This document shows positions 18,499-30,767 of a stretch of 64,000 nucleotides of DNA, piece after piece. The DNA lies in assembly GCF_900091445.1 (NCBI RefSeq), contig NZ_LT607733.1:310001-374000 (forward strand), read 5' to 3'. Origin of the DNA: Micromonospora echinofusca. GTDB lineage: Bacteria; Actinomycetota; Actinomycetes; Mycobacteriales; Micromonosporaceae. The notes under the pieces were generated by a model, which worked only from the letters and a program-made list of their open reading frames with translations, had not been told where the DNA came from and did not search any database. The position numbers were made by a program, and so were the translations under genes. Within the stretch, counting starts at the first letter, position 1. Each line of letters begins with the position of its first letter.

Positions 18499-18522
18499 GC
18501 CGACCGCCTCTGCGCGGTCGGC
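18499..18522 (+). terminator. Terminator-like hairpin after the ABC-F gene
   Basis: A 9-bp perfect stem, GCCGACCGC at 18499-18507 with GCGGTCGGC at 18514-18522 and a 6-nt loop, 14 nt after the stop. Confidence 0.5.
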
Positions 18523-18609
18523 GGGTCGTCGCCCTTTCCGTCGCCGTCGTGCGCGGCTGACCAGGGCGGGTCGGTTTCCAGCTCCTCGGCGTGCGGCTCG
18601 TGGCCGGCA

Positions 18610-18615
18610 TAGGGT
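18610..18615 (+). promoter_or_regulatory. Leaderless-type -10 element, aldo/keto reductase gene
   Basis: TAGGGT at 18610-18615, 7 nt before GTG 18623. This spacing predicts transcription starting at the start codon, and it decides between the three possible starts of the gene (18614, 18623, 18632). No good -35 is visible. Confidence 0.45.
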
Positions 18616-18622
18616 GGATCTC

Positions 18623-19576
18623 GTGACAGAGATGACCTACCGCCGGTTGGGCGACTCCGGGCTCGTGGTGTCCGTGGTCGGCGTCGGCTGCAACAACTTC
18701 GGCCGCAAGCTCGACCTCGACGGCACCCGGGCGGTGGTCGACGCCGCGCTCGACGCCGGGATCAACTTCTTCGACAGCGCCGACATCTACGGCGAACCGC
18801 AGGGCGGCTCCGAGGAACTGCTGGGCCAGGCGCTCAAGGGCCGGCGCGACGACGTGGTGGTGGCCACCAAGTTCGGCATGGACATGGAGGGCATGAACGG
18901 CCCCGACTTCGGCGCCCGGGGCGCGCGTCGCTACATCGCCCGGGCGGTGGAGGCGTCGCTGCGCCGGCTCGGCACCGACCACATCGACCTGTACCAGATG
19001 CACGAGCCCGACCCCGGCACCCCGATCGACGAGACGCTCGCCGCGCTCGACGACCTCGTGCGCGCCGGCAAGGTCCGCTACCTGGGCAACTCCAACTTCG
19101 CCGGCTGGCAGATCGCCGACGCAGACTGGGTGGCCTCGTCGAACGGCCGGTCCCGGTTCATCAGCGCGCAGAACCACTACAGCCTGCTGGAGCGTGGCGT
19201 CGAGGCCGAGGTGGTGCCGGCGTGCGAGCGGTTCGGCCTCGGGCTGCTGCCGTTCTTCCCGCTGGCCAACGGGCTGCTCACCGGCAAGTACAAGCGCAAC
19301 GAGGCCCCGCCGGCCGGCAGCCGCCTCGCCGGTGGCGGCCGGTACGCGCAACGCCTCGCCGCCGCCGACTGGGACACCATCGAGGCGATCGAGGCGTACG
19401 CCGCCGAGCGGGGGCTGTCGATGCTCCAGGTGGCCATCGGCGGGCTGGCAGCCCAGCCGGCGGTGACCTCGGTGATCGCCGGCGCCACCACGCCCGAGCA
19501 GGTACGCGCCAACGCGGAGGCGGGCACCTGGCAGCCCACCGACGAGGACCTCGAAGCCCTGCGCGCGATTCTCTGA
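18623..19576 (+). CDS. Aldo/keto reductase
   Basis: A 317-residue NADPH-dependent oxidoreductase of the TIM-barrel aldo/keto reductase superfamily, close to the potassium-channel-beta/YghZ-like group. The catalytic tetrad can be placed: D and Y in NFFDSADIYGE, K in VVVATKFG and H in DLYQMHEPD. The product begins MTEMTYRRLGDSGLVVS. The substrate is unknown. It stands alone between the ABC-F gene and the thiamine operon. Confidence 0.92.
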   Translation: MTEMTYRRLGDSGLVVSVVGVGCNNFGRKLDLDGTRAVVDAALDAGINFFDSADIYGEPQGGSEELLGQALKGRRDDVVVATKFGMDMEGMNGPDFGARGARRYIARAVEASLRRLGTDHIDLYQMHEPDPGTPIDETLAALDDLVRAGKVRYLGNSNFAGWQIADADWVASSNGRSRFISAQNHYSLLERGVEAEVVPACERFGLGLLPFFPLANGLLTGKYKRNEAPPAGSRLAGGGRYAQRLAAADWDTIEAIEAYAAERGLSMLQVAIGGLAAQPAVTSVIAGATTPEQVRANAEAGTWQPTDEDLEALRAIL

Positions 19577-19605
19577 CGGGACGCGCCCGCCCTGCCTCGT
19601 CCGGG

Positions 19606-19630
19606 GCCTGGCCCGGCAGGAAGGCCAGGC
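19606..19630 (+). terminator. Hairpin after the aldo/keto reductase gene
   Basis: An 8-bp perfect stem, GCCTGGCC at 19606-19613 with GGCCAGGC at 19623-19630, 30 nt past the stop. It would separate this gene from the thiamine operon promoter. Confidence 0.4.
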
Positions 19631-19738
19631 GGGTACCCGGGCGGCGCAGGGCATCCGGACAGCATCGCGTGACGGAGCGCTCACGTGCCGCCCCCGGCGT
19701 CGGGATGGGGCGGTCGGTGTGAAATCCGCAGCTCGACC

Positions 19739-19767
19739 TTGGCGGATCCGGCGATCCGTCGTACGGT
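19739..19767 (+). promoter_or_regulatory. Promoter of the thiamine operon
   Basis: TTGGCG at 19739-19744, a 17-bp spacer and TACGGT at 19762-19767. Transcription would begin near 19774, only a few nucleotides before the TPP riboswitch, as expected for its promoter. Confidence 0.6.
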
Positions 19768-19779
19768 GACACCCGCAAG

Positions 19780-19870
19780 TGACCCACGGGAGCCCGGTAC
19801 ACCGGGCTGAGAGGGGGGCTGTGAGCCCCCGACCGTCGAACCTGATCCGGGTAATGCCGGCGCAGGGAGG
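19780..19870 (+). promoter_or_regulatory. TPP riboswitch (THI element)
   Basis: All conserved TPP-aptamer blocks are present in order: CACGGGAGCCCGG, GGGCTGAGAG at 19804-19813, GACCGTCGAACCTGATCCGG at 19831-19850, GTAATGCCGGCGCAGGGAGG at 19851-19870. The distal GGGAGG at 19865-19870 is both part of the closing P1 stem region and the ribosome-binding site of thiE (9 nt before its GTG). TPP binding would therefore hide the thiE ribosome site, indicating translational control, with operon-wide effects by coupling. Confidence 0.93.
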
Positions 19871-19879
19871 AGTGTTGCC

Positions 19880-20506
19880 GTGCCGTCCCTCGGACGACTG
19901 CATCTCATCACCGACACCCGCCCCGGGCGGGATCCGCTCGCCGTGCTGCGGGCTGCCCTTCCGGTGGCCCGCGCGGAACTGGTCGTGCAGGTCCGGGTGA
20001 CCGACGACGCCACCGACCGGGAGGCGTACGACCTGGCCCGCCGGGTCGTCGCGCTCTGCGCCCGGTACGACGCCACCTGCCTGGTGAACGACCGGCTGCA
20101 CGTGGCGCTGGCGGTGGGCGCCGCCGGTGGGCACGTCGGCGCGGACGACCTGCCGGCCGGGGCGGCCCGCCGGGTGCTCGGCGCGACGGCGGTGCTCGGC
20201 GCCACCGCCCGCGAGCCGGGTACGGCGGCCGAGGCGGTCGCTGCCGGAGCCAGCTACCTGGGCGTTGGCCCCTGCAACGCCACCAGCACCAAGGATGGGC
20301 TGCCGGCGCCGATCGGCCCGGCCGGGGTGCGCGCCGTCGCCGCCGCCGTGAACGTGCCGGTCGTCGCGATCGGCGGGGTGACCGCCGCCGACGTGCCCGC
20401 GCTGCTGGCGGCCGGGGCGTACGGGGTGGCGGTGGTGGGGGCGCTCTCCGGGGCGGCCGATCCGGCCCGGGCGACGGCGGAGCTGCTGGGAGCCCTGGGG
20501 TGCTGA
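19880..20506 (+). CDS. thiE: Thiamine-phosphate synthase
   Basis: Joins HMP pyrophosphate with thiazole phosphate to give thiamin phosphate. The 208-residue TIM barrel retains VNDR (the ND pair for Mg/pyrophosphate), GGHVGADDLP, GVGPCNATSTKDG and AIGGV. The usual QLREK strand reads VQVRVTD, so the lysine that binds pyrophosphate in B. subtilis ThiE is replaced. The GTG at 19880 follows the riboswitch-embedded GGGAGG. Identity rests on family motifs and operon context; activity with the altered residue is inference. Confidence 0.85.
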   Translation: MPSLGRLHLITDTRPGRDPLAVLRAALPVARAELVVQVRVTDDATDREAYDLARRVVALCARYDATCLVNDRLHVALAVGAAGGHVGADDLPAGAARRVLGATAVLGATAREPGTAAEAVAAGASYLGVGPCNATSTKDGLPAPIGPAGVRAVAAAVNVPVVAIGGVTAADVPALLAAGAYGVAVVGALSGAADPARATAELLGALGC

Positions 20507-21725
20507 ACCGGCCGGACGTCGCCGTGCTGGGGGCGGGACCGGTCGGGCTGGCGATCGCCTGGCGCTGCGCGCAACGTGGACTGCGGGTCGTCGTGCACGA
20601 TCCCGCCCCGGGCTCCGGCGCGTCCCATGTGGCCGCCGGGATGCTCGCCCCGGTCGCGGAGGCGTACTTCGGCGAGCACGAGCTGACCGGACTGCTGACC
20701 GCCTCCGCCGCCCGCTGGCCGGCGTTCGCCGCCGAGCTGACCGCCGCCACCGGCGTGGACGTCGGCTACCGGAGCGAGGGCACGCTGATGGTCGGGCTGA
20801 CCGCCGACGACCTGGCCGAGGCGCGCCGGCTGTGGGCGTACCAGCAGGGGATCGGGCTGCCGGTGACGCCGCTGCGCCCGTCGGCGCTGCGGGACCGCGA
20901 GCCGGCGCTGGCCCCCCGGGTGCGCGGCGGTGCGTTCGCCGCCACGGACCACCAGGTCGACCCGCGCCGGCTGGTGCCGGCGCTGCGCGTGGCCGCCGAG
21001 CGGGCCGGCGCCGCGCTGGTGCCCGCCGCCGTGCGTGCCCTGTCCGAGGTGGACGCCCGGGTCACGGTCGTCGCGGCCGGCTGCGGCGCGGCGGCCCTGA
21101 CGGGACTGCCGGTGCGACCGGTGAAGGGCCAGCTGGTCCGGCTCCGCGCGCCCGGTGGCGGCGCGCCGGGCTTCCGGCACGTCATCCGGGGGTACGCCGA
21201 CGGCGAGCACGTCTATCTCGTCCCCCGCGTCGACGGGGAGGTGGTGGTGGGCGCGACCGTCGAGGAGCGCTCCGACACCGACGTCTCCGCCGGGGCGGTG
21301 CTGCGCCTGCTCCGCGCCGCCGTCGACCTGCTGCCCGAGCTGGCCGAGTACGACCTGGTGGAGACCCTCGCCGGCCTGCGTCCCGGCACCCCCGACAACG
21401 CCCCGATCCTCGGCCCGCTGCCCGGCCGGCCCGGCGTGCTCGCCGCGACCGGGCACCACCGGCACGGCATCGTGCTCACGCCGGTCACCGCCGACCTGAT
21501 CGCCGACCTGGTCGTCACGGGCGCGGTGGACCCGCTGCTCGCCCCCTTCACCCCGGCCCGGTTCGCGCCGTCCGCCGCTGCCGCGCGGGGTGCCACCGCA
21601 CCGTCCGCATCCGCCGGGCCGGGTGCCGCCGCCGCGCCGTCCGCCGCCAGACCGACGGGATCCGTCGGGCCGGACGCCGCAGGGGCCGGGCGGGCCGGTC
21701 CCTTCGTACCCGAGGAGGAGCACAC

Positions 21726-21735
<10 letters not shown>
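20500..21735 (+). CDS. thiO: Glycine oxidase ThiO
   Basis: FAD enzyme of the DAO family that oxidises glycine to the iminoacetate (dehydroglycine) used for thiazole formation in aerobic bacteria. The 411-residue product has the dinucleotide motif VLGAGPVGLAIAW at residues 8-20 and the C-terminal FAD segment TGHHRHGIVLTPVTADLI. It overlaps thiE by 7 nt and thiS by 10 nt. The last 60 or so residues are Ala/Pro-rich and beyond the usual ThiO end. Confidence 0.9.
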
Positions 21736-25962
<4,227 letters not shown>

Positions 25963-26004
25963 GCGCCGCGACCGCCCGTCCGAGCTGTCGGACTGCCGGA
26001 AGAT

Positions 26005-26052
26005 CGACGACGCCCGCCCTGCTCGGTCCTCCGGGCGGGGCGGGCGTCGTCG
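26005..26052. terminator. Bidirectional terminator after thiC
   Basis: A 15-bp perfect stem (26005-26019 with 26038-26052) around an 18-nt loop, between the convergent ends of thiC and the minus-strand membrane-protein gene. Confidence 0.65.
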
Positions 26053-26058
26053 GTCGGG

Positions 26059-28386
26059 TCAGTCGCGGTGGTGGCGGCCGGTGGAGCGCAACGACCGCCG
26101 GCCGTTCTCCTGCTCGGGCTCGTTGTCCGGGACCGCCCTGCTCAGGCCGGTGACCCAGTCCACGTACTCCTCGTCCTGCGCCGGCAGCGGCTCGGGCTCC
26201 TGTCCGGCCGGGGCCTCCTCGGCCCGGGACCGGTTGCGGCGGAACAGGGCCAGCCGGCCCCGGCCCCGCCCGGTGGGTTGCTCGGCCTCGCCGGGCGACG
26301 CGGATCCGGGCGACGCCTCCGCCCCGGTGGCGGTGCCGCCGTTCGTCGGGGTGCTGTCGGCGGACACCGGGGCGGGACCGCCCCGGCGCGCGGTGGCGAG
26401 CGCCTCCCAGCTCGCGGCGCGGGCCAGGTCGGGCATCGGGGCCCGGTGGCGGGGCCGCGGCGTGCTCTCGGCCGCGGGTTCGGTGGCGGGCCGGGCGACG
26501 TCGGCCGTGTCGGCCTGGGGCCGGGGCGGGACCGGCCACGCGGGGACGGGCGGCGGCGCGGCGCCGGCAGCGGGGACCGTCGTGCTGTTCGCGGCGGTGT
26601 CCGCGATCGCGGGGGCGTCCGGGGCGGCGGGCGTCGGGTCCGCGTCCCCGGGCTTCGGGTCCGCAGCGGTGGGCGTCGGTTCCGCAGCGGTGGGCGTCGG
26701 TTCCGGAGCGGCGCTGGTCGGGTCCCCGGTCACGGGGGTCGGGGCCTCGGCGGTGGGCGTCGGGTCCGCAGCTTCGGATGCCGCCGCGGGGGCGACCTGG
26801 CGCGTGGACCGGGGCTTGCGGGTACGGCGGGGCTTGGGCGCGCTCGCCGTGGCCGGCTGCCCTGCAGGCGTGGATCCCTCGGCCGGCTGCCCGGCGGGCG
26901 TGGCCCCCTCGGGCGGCTGCGCAGCCGATGTGCCCTCGGCCGGCTGCGCGGCTGGCGTCGGGGCTTCGGCCGGCTGTACCGGGGGAGTCGTCTCCCTGGC
27001 CGGGCGTCCGGCAAGCGTCGCCTCCCGGAGGGGCTGCCCGGCGGGCGTCGCCTCGGCGGCCGTCGACGCCGTGAGGACGGAGGGCGCCTCGAAGTCGGGT
27101 GACGCTTCGGCGACGGGCGTCGCTTCGGCGGTGGCCGGGACGGACGGGGCCGTCGGGGCGTGGGCGGCGGCGTCCGGCGTACGGGCGGGCTCCGGTGCGA
27201 CCGGGCGGTCGGCTGCGGCCGGGGCGTCGGAGCCGGCCGTCCGCTGCGGACCCGCGCCCGTCCGGGCGGCGGGGGCCGGGGCGATTCCTCCCTCGGCGGG
27301 CCAGTCCCAGTGCGGGGGGACGGTCCGGGGCTCCCGGCCGTCGCCGGTGGCGGTGGTGACCGCGCCGGAGTCCGTACCGCCGGCCCGGTCGGTGGTGGCC
27401 AGGGTGGCGCCGGCCAGGTCGACCGTCTCCGGCTCGTCCCCGGCGGCGGACGCCGGGGCGTGCGGCAGGGCCGGACCGGCCGGCAACGGACGCAGGATGT
27501 CGGTCGGCTCGATGGCTCCGGTGGGGGCGGTGCGGGCGACCAGCGGCCAGCGCAGCAGCGCGGCTGCGGCCGACCCGAGGGCGCCGGCGGCCACCGCGAG
27601 CAGCGCCGCGTAGTACGGCGTGAGCTGGTAGCGGTCGGCGGTGTCGCCGGGACCGGCGGTCAGGTAGGCGAACGCGACCAGCACCGGCCCCGCCACTCCC
27701 GTCGCGCCGCTGACCAGCGGCGGGTGGCCGCGCCAGCGGGCCAGCCCGCCGGTCGCGGCGCCGGCCAGCAGGGCCACCAGCGGCAGGACGACCAGGGCCA
27801 GCCGCTGCGCCGCGCCGGCGTCGAGCGACGCCGGCTCCAGCACCCCCAGGCGTACGGTCCCCAGCGGCCCGGTCGACAGCAGCGACGGCGTCACCGAGAT
27901 CAGGGCCAGCAGCCAGACGGCGCCCGCGACGGCCGCCATGTTCCACCCCACCGGCGGCTGGAGCAGTACGGCGAGGGCGGCGCCCGCACCGGCCACCGCA
28001 CCGAGGACGGCGCAGATGCCGACGGCCCAGACGGGGTCCACCGAGACGAGTTCGGCCGCCCGGGCGGGCTGCATGCACAGCGGCGCGACGACGGTGGCGC
28101 CCAGTGCGGCGGCGCCGGCGACGGCGAGCAGACGCCCGGTGCCGGCCAGCCCTCCGTCCCGGCGGGCCAGGCGCTCGGTGAGCACGGCGCCCACCACGGC
28201 GGCGTTGGCGGCGAACCAGCCCGCCCAGACGAGCTGGGCCGGCCACTGGTTGACGGTGGTGCCGGTGAAGGTGCCGGTGAGCCGGACGACGCCGAAGCCG
28301 AAGGCGATGCCGAGCTGACCGGCCCCAGCCAGCAGGCTCACCCCGAGCGCGGTGAGCAGCAGTCTGCCCCAGGTCCGAAAGGCCAT
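26059..28386 (-). CDS. Polytopic membrane protein with long disordered cytoplasmic tail
   Basis: A 775-residue protein of unknown function. The N-terminal 300 residues contain about eight hydrophobic helices (first at FRTWGRLLLTALGVSLLAG), and the remaining 470 are Ala/Pro/Thr-rich with degenerate repeats (TPAGQPAEG, EPTPTAAEPTPTAADP) and an Arg-rich end. The ATG at 28386 is chosen over GTG 28404 because TAACGT ends exactly 7 nt upstream. I recognise no catalytic motif; the layout resembles Micromonosporaceae-specific membrane proteins. Confidence 0.75.
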   Translation of the reverse strand: MAFRTWGRLLLTALGVSLLAGAGQLGIAFGFGVVRLTGTFTGTTVNQWPAQLVWAGWFAANAAVVGAVLTERLARRDGGLAGTGRLLAVAGAAALGATVVAPLCMQPARAAELVSVDPVWAVGICAVLGAVAGAGAALAVLLQPPVGWNMAAVAGAVWLLALISVTPSLLSTGPLGTVRLGVLEPASLDAGAAQRLALVVLPLVALLAGAATGGLARWRGHPPLVSGATGVAGPVLVAFAYLTAGPGDTADRYQLTPYYAALLAVAAGALGSAAAALLRWPLVARTAPTGAIEPTDILRPLPAGPALPHAPASAAGDEPETVDLAGATLATTDRAGGTDSGAVTTATGDGREPRTVPPHWDWPAEGGIAPAPAARTGAGPQRTAGSDAPAAADRPVAPEPARTPDAAAHAPTAPSVPATAEATPVAEASPDFEAPSVLTASTAAEATPAGQPLREATLAGRPARETTPPVQPAEAPTPAAQPAEGTSAAQPPEGATPAGQPAEGSTPAGQPATASAPKPRRTRKPRSTRQVAPAAASEAADPTPTAEAPTPVTGDPTSAAPEPTPTAAEPTPTAADPKPGDADPTPAAPDAPAIADTAANSTTVPAAGAAPPPVPAWPVPPRPQADTADVARPATEPAAESTPRPRHRAPMPDLARAASWEALATARRGGPAPVSADSTPTNGGTATGAEASPGSASPGEAEQPTGRGRGRLALFRRNRSRAEEAPAGQEPEPLPAQDEEYVDWVTGLSRAVPDNEPEQENGRRSLRSTGRHHRD

Positions 28387-28393
28387 GTCCGGC

Positions 28394-28399
28394 ACGTTA
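28394..28399 (-). promoter_or_regulatory. Leaderless-type -10 element, polytopic protein gene
   Basis: TAACGT on the minus strand with 7 nt before the ATG at 28386, predicting transcription from the start codon. No convincing -35 is visible. Confidence 0.4.
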
Positions 28400-28461
28400 C
28401 GCACCTGTTGACCAGGCCGCCACCGGCGCGCCGCGAGCGGGGGTGACCCGCCGGCCGGCGG

Positions 28462-28764
28462 TTACTTCAGCTCGACCAGCCGGGCCAGGTAGGTCGTGTC
28501 GCCCACGTTGGTCAGCATGTGCACCGCGCCCGGGTCCCGGTAGACGACCCCGCCGGTCGGTTCGTCGGCGTCGATGAGGGTGCCGTCGATCGTCTGCACG
28601 ACGTTCTTCGCCCCCTGGATCGCCACCACGAGGTACGGATGGTCGTGCCGGTGCAGCGGCTGCCGCTCGCCCGGCTCCAGGCGGATGTGCCAGACCCGGA
28701 CCCGGTCGTTCTCGTACACGATCTCCTGGCCCACCGGCCCGAGTTCGAGGTGCGCGTCGGTCAT
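28462..28764 (-). CDS. Small cupin-domain protein
   Basis: A 100-residue single-domain cupin. Metal-binding motif 1 is visible as PLHRHDHPYLVVAIQG, and motif 2 as DPGAVHMLTNVG. The start overlaps the stop of the upstream oxidoreductase gene (ATGA), so they are co-translated. Such small cupins can be isomerases, dioxygenases or sugar binders; the substrate may be related to that of the linked ABC importer. Confidence 0.8.
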   Translation of the reverse strand: MTDAHLELGPVGQEIVYENDRVRVWHIRLEPGERQPLHRHDHPYLVVAIQGAKNVVQTIDGTLIDADEPTGGVVYRDPGAVHMLTNVGDTTYLARLVELK

Positions 28765-29717
28765 CGGGTTCCGTCCAGTCGGGGGAGCACCTCGGCGGCG
28801 ATGAGCTCCAGGTGGTCGAGGTCGGCGAGGTCGATCAGCCGCAGGTGCACCCGGGTGGCGCCGATCGCGGCGAACTCGCCGATCCGGTCGACGAGCTGCG
28901 CGGGCGAGCCGACCACCGGGTCCTCCGGCGGCAGCGCGCTCTTGACGTGCAGCGGGGCGGCGCGGCGCTGGGCCTCGGCGTCGGTGCGGCCGATCGCCAC
29001 CACGATCCCGGCGGAGAGGGTGAGCGGGGCGCGTCCCGACTCGGCCCGGCCGGTCCGGTCGCAGGCCTCCCGCACCCGCTCGTACGCGGCGGCGGTCTCC
29101 GCGACGGTCTTGAACGGCATGTTGAACTCGTCGGCGTACCGGGCGGCGAGTTCGGGGGTGCGCTTCGGGCCGCGACCGCCGACGATGATCGGCGGGCCGG
29201 GCACCTGCACCGGCTTCGGCAGCGCGGGGGCGTCCACCAGCCGGTAGTGGTCGCCGGTGAAGCTGTACGTCTCGCCCGGCGGCGTCCGCCACAGCCCGGT
29301 GACGATCTCCAGCTGCTCGGCCAGCCGGTCGAAGCGTTCGCCGACGGCGGGGAACGGGATGCCGTAGGAGGTGTGCTCCCGCTCGTACCAGCCGGCGCCG
29401 ATGCCGAGTTCGACGCGACCGCCGCTCATCTGGTCCACCTGGGCCACCATCACGGCCAGCGGGCCGGGTGGTCGGAAGGTGGCGGAGGTGACCAGGGTGC
29501 CGAGCCGGATCCGGCTGGTCTCGCGGGCCAGCGCGGCCAGCGTGAGCCAGGCGTCGGTCGGGCCGGGCAGGGCCGGTTCGTCGCCCATCGCCTGGTAGTG
29601 GTCGGCGCGGAGGAAGCCCTCGAAGCCGCCGTCCTCGGCCAGCCGGGCGAAGCGGAGCTGGTCGTCGTAGCTGGCGCCCCGGTGCGGCTCGGTGAAGACG
29701 GTGACCCGCATGCTCAT
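28761..29717 (-). CDS. F420-type LLM-class oxidoreductase
   Basis: A 318-residue luciferase-like TIM-barrel flavin/F420-dependent oxidoreductase. Typical segments are LAEDGGFEGFLRADHY, GRVELGIGAGWYEREH and PIIVGGRGPKRTPELAARYADEFN. The ATG at 29717 overlaps the stop of the ABC ATPase gene; MRV at 29711 is the alternative start. Operon with an ABC ATPase and a cupin suggests catabolism or assimilation of the imported compound, but FMN versus F420 cannot be told from sequence alone. Confidence 0.87.
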   Translation of the reverse strand: MSMRVTVFTEPHRGASYDDQLRFARLAEDGGFEGFLRADHYQAMGDEPALPGPTDAWLTLAALARETSRIRLGTLVTSATFRPPGPLAVMVAQVDQMSGGRVELGIGAGWYEREHTSYGIPFPAVGERFDRLAEQLEIVTGLWRTPPGETYSFTGDHYRLVDAPALPKPVQVPGPPIIVGGRGPKRTPELAARYADEFNMPFKTVAETAAAYERVREACDRTGRAESGRAPLTLSAGIVVAIGRTDAEAQRRAAPLHVKSALPPEDPVVGSPAQLVDRIGEFAAIGATRVHLRLIDLADLDHLELIAAEVLPRLDGTR

Positions 29718-30499
29718 CGTCCTTCCGCGCCGGCTGTCGCCGGCAGGTCCCGCTCCATGAGGAGTTCGTGCAGGTCGGCGCTGACCCGGGCGACGTCGGC
29801 CAGGTGCGCGTTGCGGCCCAGGGTGCGCGGTCGCGGGATGTTCACGTCGACCACCTTGCGGATCCGGCCGGGGCGGGGGCTGAGGACGACCACCCGGTCG
29901 GCCAGCAGTACCGCCTCGTCGATCGAGTGGGTGACGAACACGATGGTGGCCCCGGAGGTCATGTGCACGCGTTGCAGCTCGCCGGAGAGCTCCTCGCGGG
30001 TCAGCGCGTCGAGCGCGGAGAACGGCTCGTCCATCAGCATCACCCGGGGCTCGCCGATCAGCGAACGGCACAGCGACACCCGCTGCTGCATGCCGCCGGA
30101 GAGTTCGTGCGGCAGCCGCTTCTCGAAGCCGGCCAGCCCGGCGAGGTCCAGCAGCTCCCGGGCCCGGTCGCGGTGCTTGGCCCGCTTCCAGCCGAAGATC
30201 TCCACGGGGAGCAGGACGTTGTCCAGGACCGTGCGCCAGGGGAGCAGGGCCGGTCGCTGGAAGAGCATCGCGATGTCCGGACGCGGCTTGGTGATCGGCG
30301 TACCGGCCACGGTGATGCTGCCGTCGCTGACCGGGAGCAGGCCGGCGATCAGGCGCAGCAGCGTGGACTTGCCGCAACCGGAGCGGCCGAGTACGGCGAC
30401 GAACTCGCCGGCGGCGACGTCGAGGTCGATGCCGCGCAGCGCCTCGACGCGGCCGCTGCGGCCGTCGAAGGTGCGGGACACCCCGGAAAGCTGGATCAT
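29714..30499 (-). CDS. NitT/TauT-type ABC transporter ATPase
   Basis: The 261-residue nucleotide-binding subunit, close to SsuB/TauB. Walker A GRSGCGKST, Q-loop FQRPALLPWRTVLDNV, signature LSGGMQQR, Walker B VMLMDEPF and H-loop THS are intact. The ATG at 30499 (MIQLSGVSRTFDG) is chosen because AGGGAGG lies 9 nt upstream; extension to 30568 lacks support. Its binding protein and permease are on the other strand starting at 30768, an unusual split of one importer over a divergent promoter region. Confidence 0.9.
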   Translation of the reverse strand: MIQLSGVSRTFDGRSGRVEALRGIDLDVAAGEFVAVLGRSGCGKSTLLRLIAGLLPVSDGSITVAGTPITKPRPDIAMLFQRPALLPWRTVLDNVLLPVEIFGWKRAKHRDRARELLDLAGLAGFEKRLPHELSGGMQQRVSLCRSLIGEPRVMLMDEPFSALDALTREELSGELQRVHMTSGATIVFVTHSIDEAVLLADRVVVLSPRPGRIRKVVDVNIPRPRTLGRNAHLADVARVSADLHELLMERDLPATAGAEGR

Positions 30500-30767
30500 C
30501 TCCGGCGGCCTCCCTGAGTGGGCGATCAGCAGTCGCGGCCCAGGGTAACCGGCTCGTGTGGACTGCACGTCGTCCGGGGTGGACGCGAGGATTTTTGCGT
30601 AACGAAACCCATACGCCTGGCATTGTCGGGGTCGGTTTCTCGTACGCTGTCCCCCGCTAAGAGTCCCCTCACGACGGTTGGTATCGGCCCAACCCCTCGG
30701 CCGGCCAACCTAGACAACCCCTCCGGTGGCGGCGCGCCGCTCCGGTCGGAAAGGACATGGTGCACTG
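30500..30767. promoter_or_regulatory. Divergent control region of the split ABC importer
   Basis: A 268-bp gap between the ATPase gene (minus) and the lipoprotein gene (plus). In the plus-strand leader, GGTTGG at 30676-30681 can pair with CCAACC at either 30689-30694 or 30705-30710, giving two exclusive hairpins. A 12-bp palindrome, GCGGCGCGCCGC at 30729-30740, lies just before the ribosome site GGAAAGGA (30748-30755). I recognise no known riboswitch core. Promoters are presumably present but not assignable. Confidence 0.4.

Noticed and set aside
19880..20506. First ThiE as a decayed gene because the REK lysine is missing
   Set aside because: The remaining motifs, length and riboswitch-linked start are intact; one substitution does not show decay.
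30655..30720. CTAAGAG segment upstream of the THI5-like lipoprotein gene as a second TPP riboswitch
   Set aside because: The other conserved TPP blocks (ACCTGATCNGG, GTAATNCNNGCG) are absent.
30670..30740. SAM-type riboswitch upstream of the ABC lipoprotein gene
   Set aside because: GGCCAACC resembles the GGCAACC core only loosely, and the remaining helices and conserved bases do not fit.
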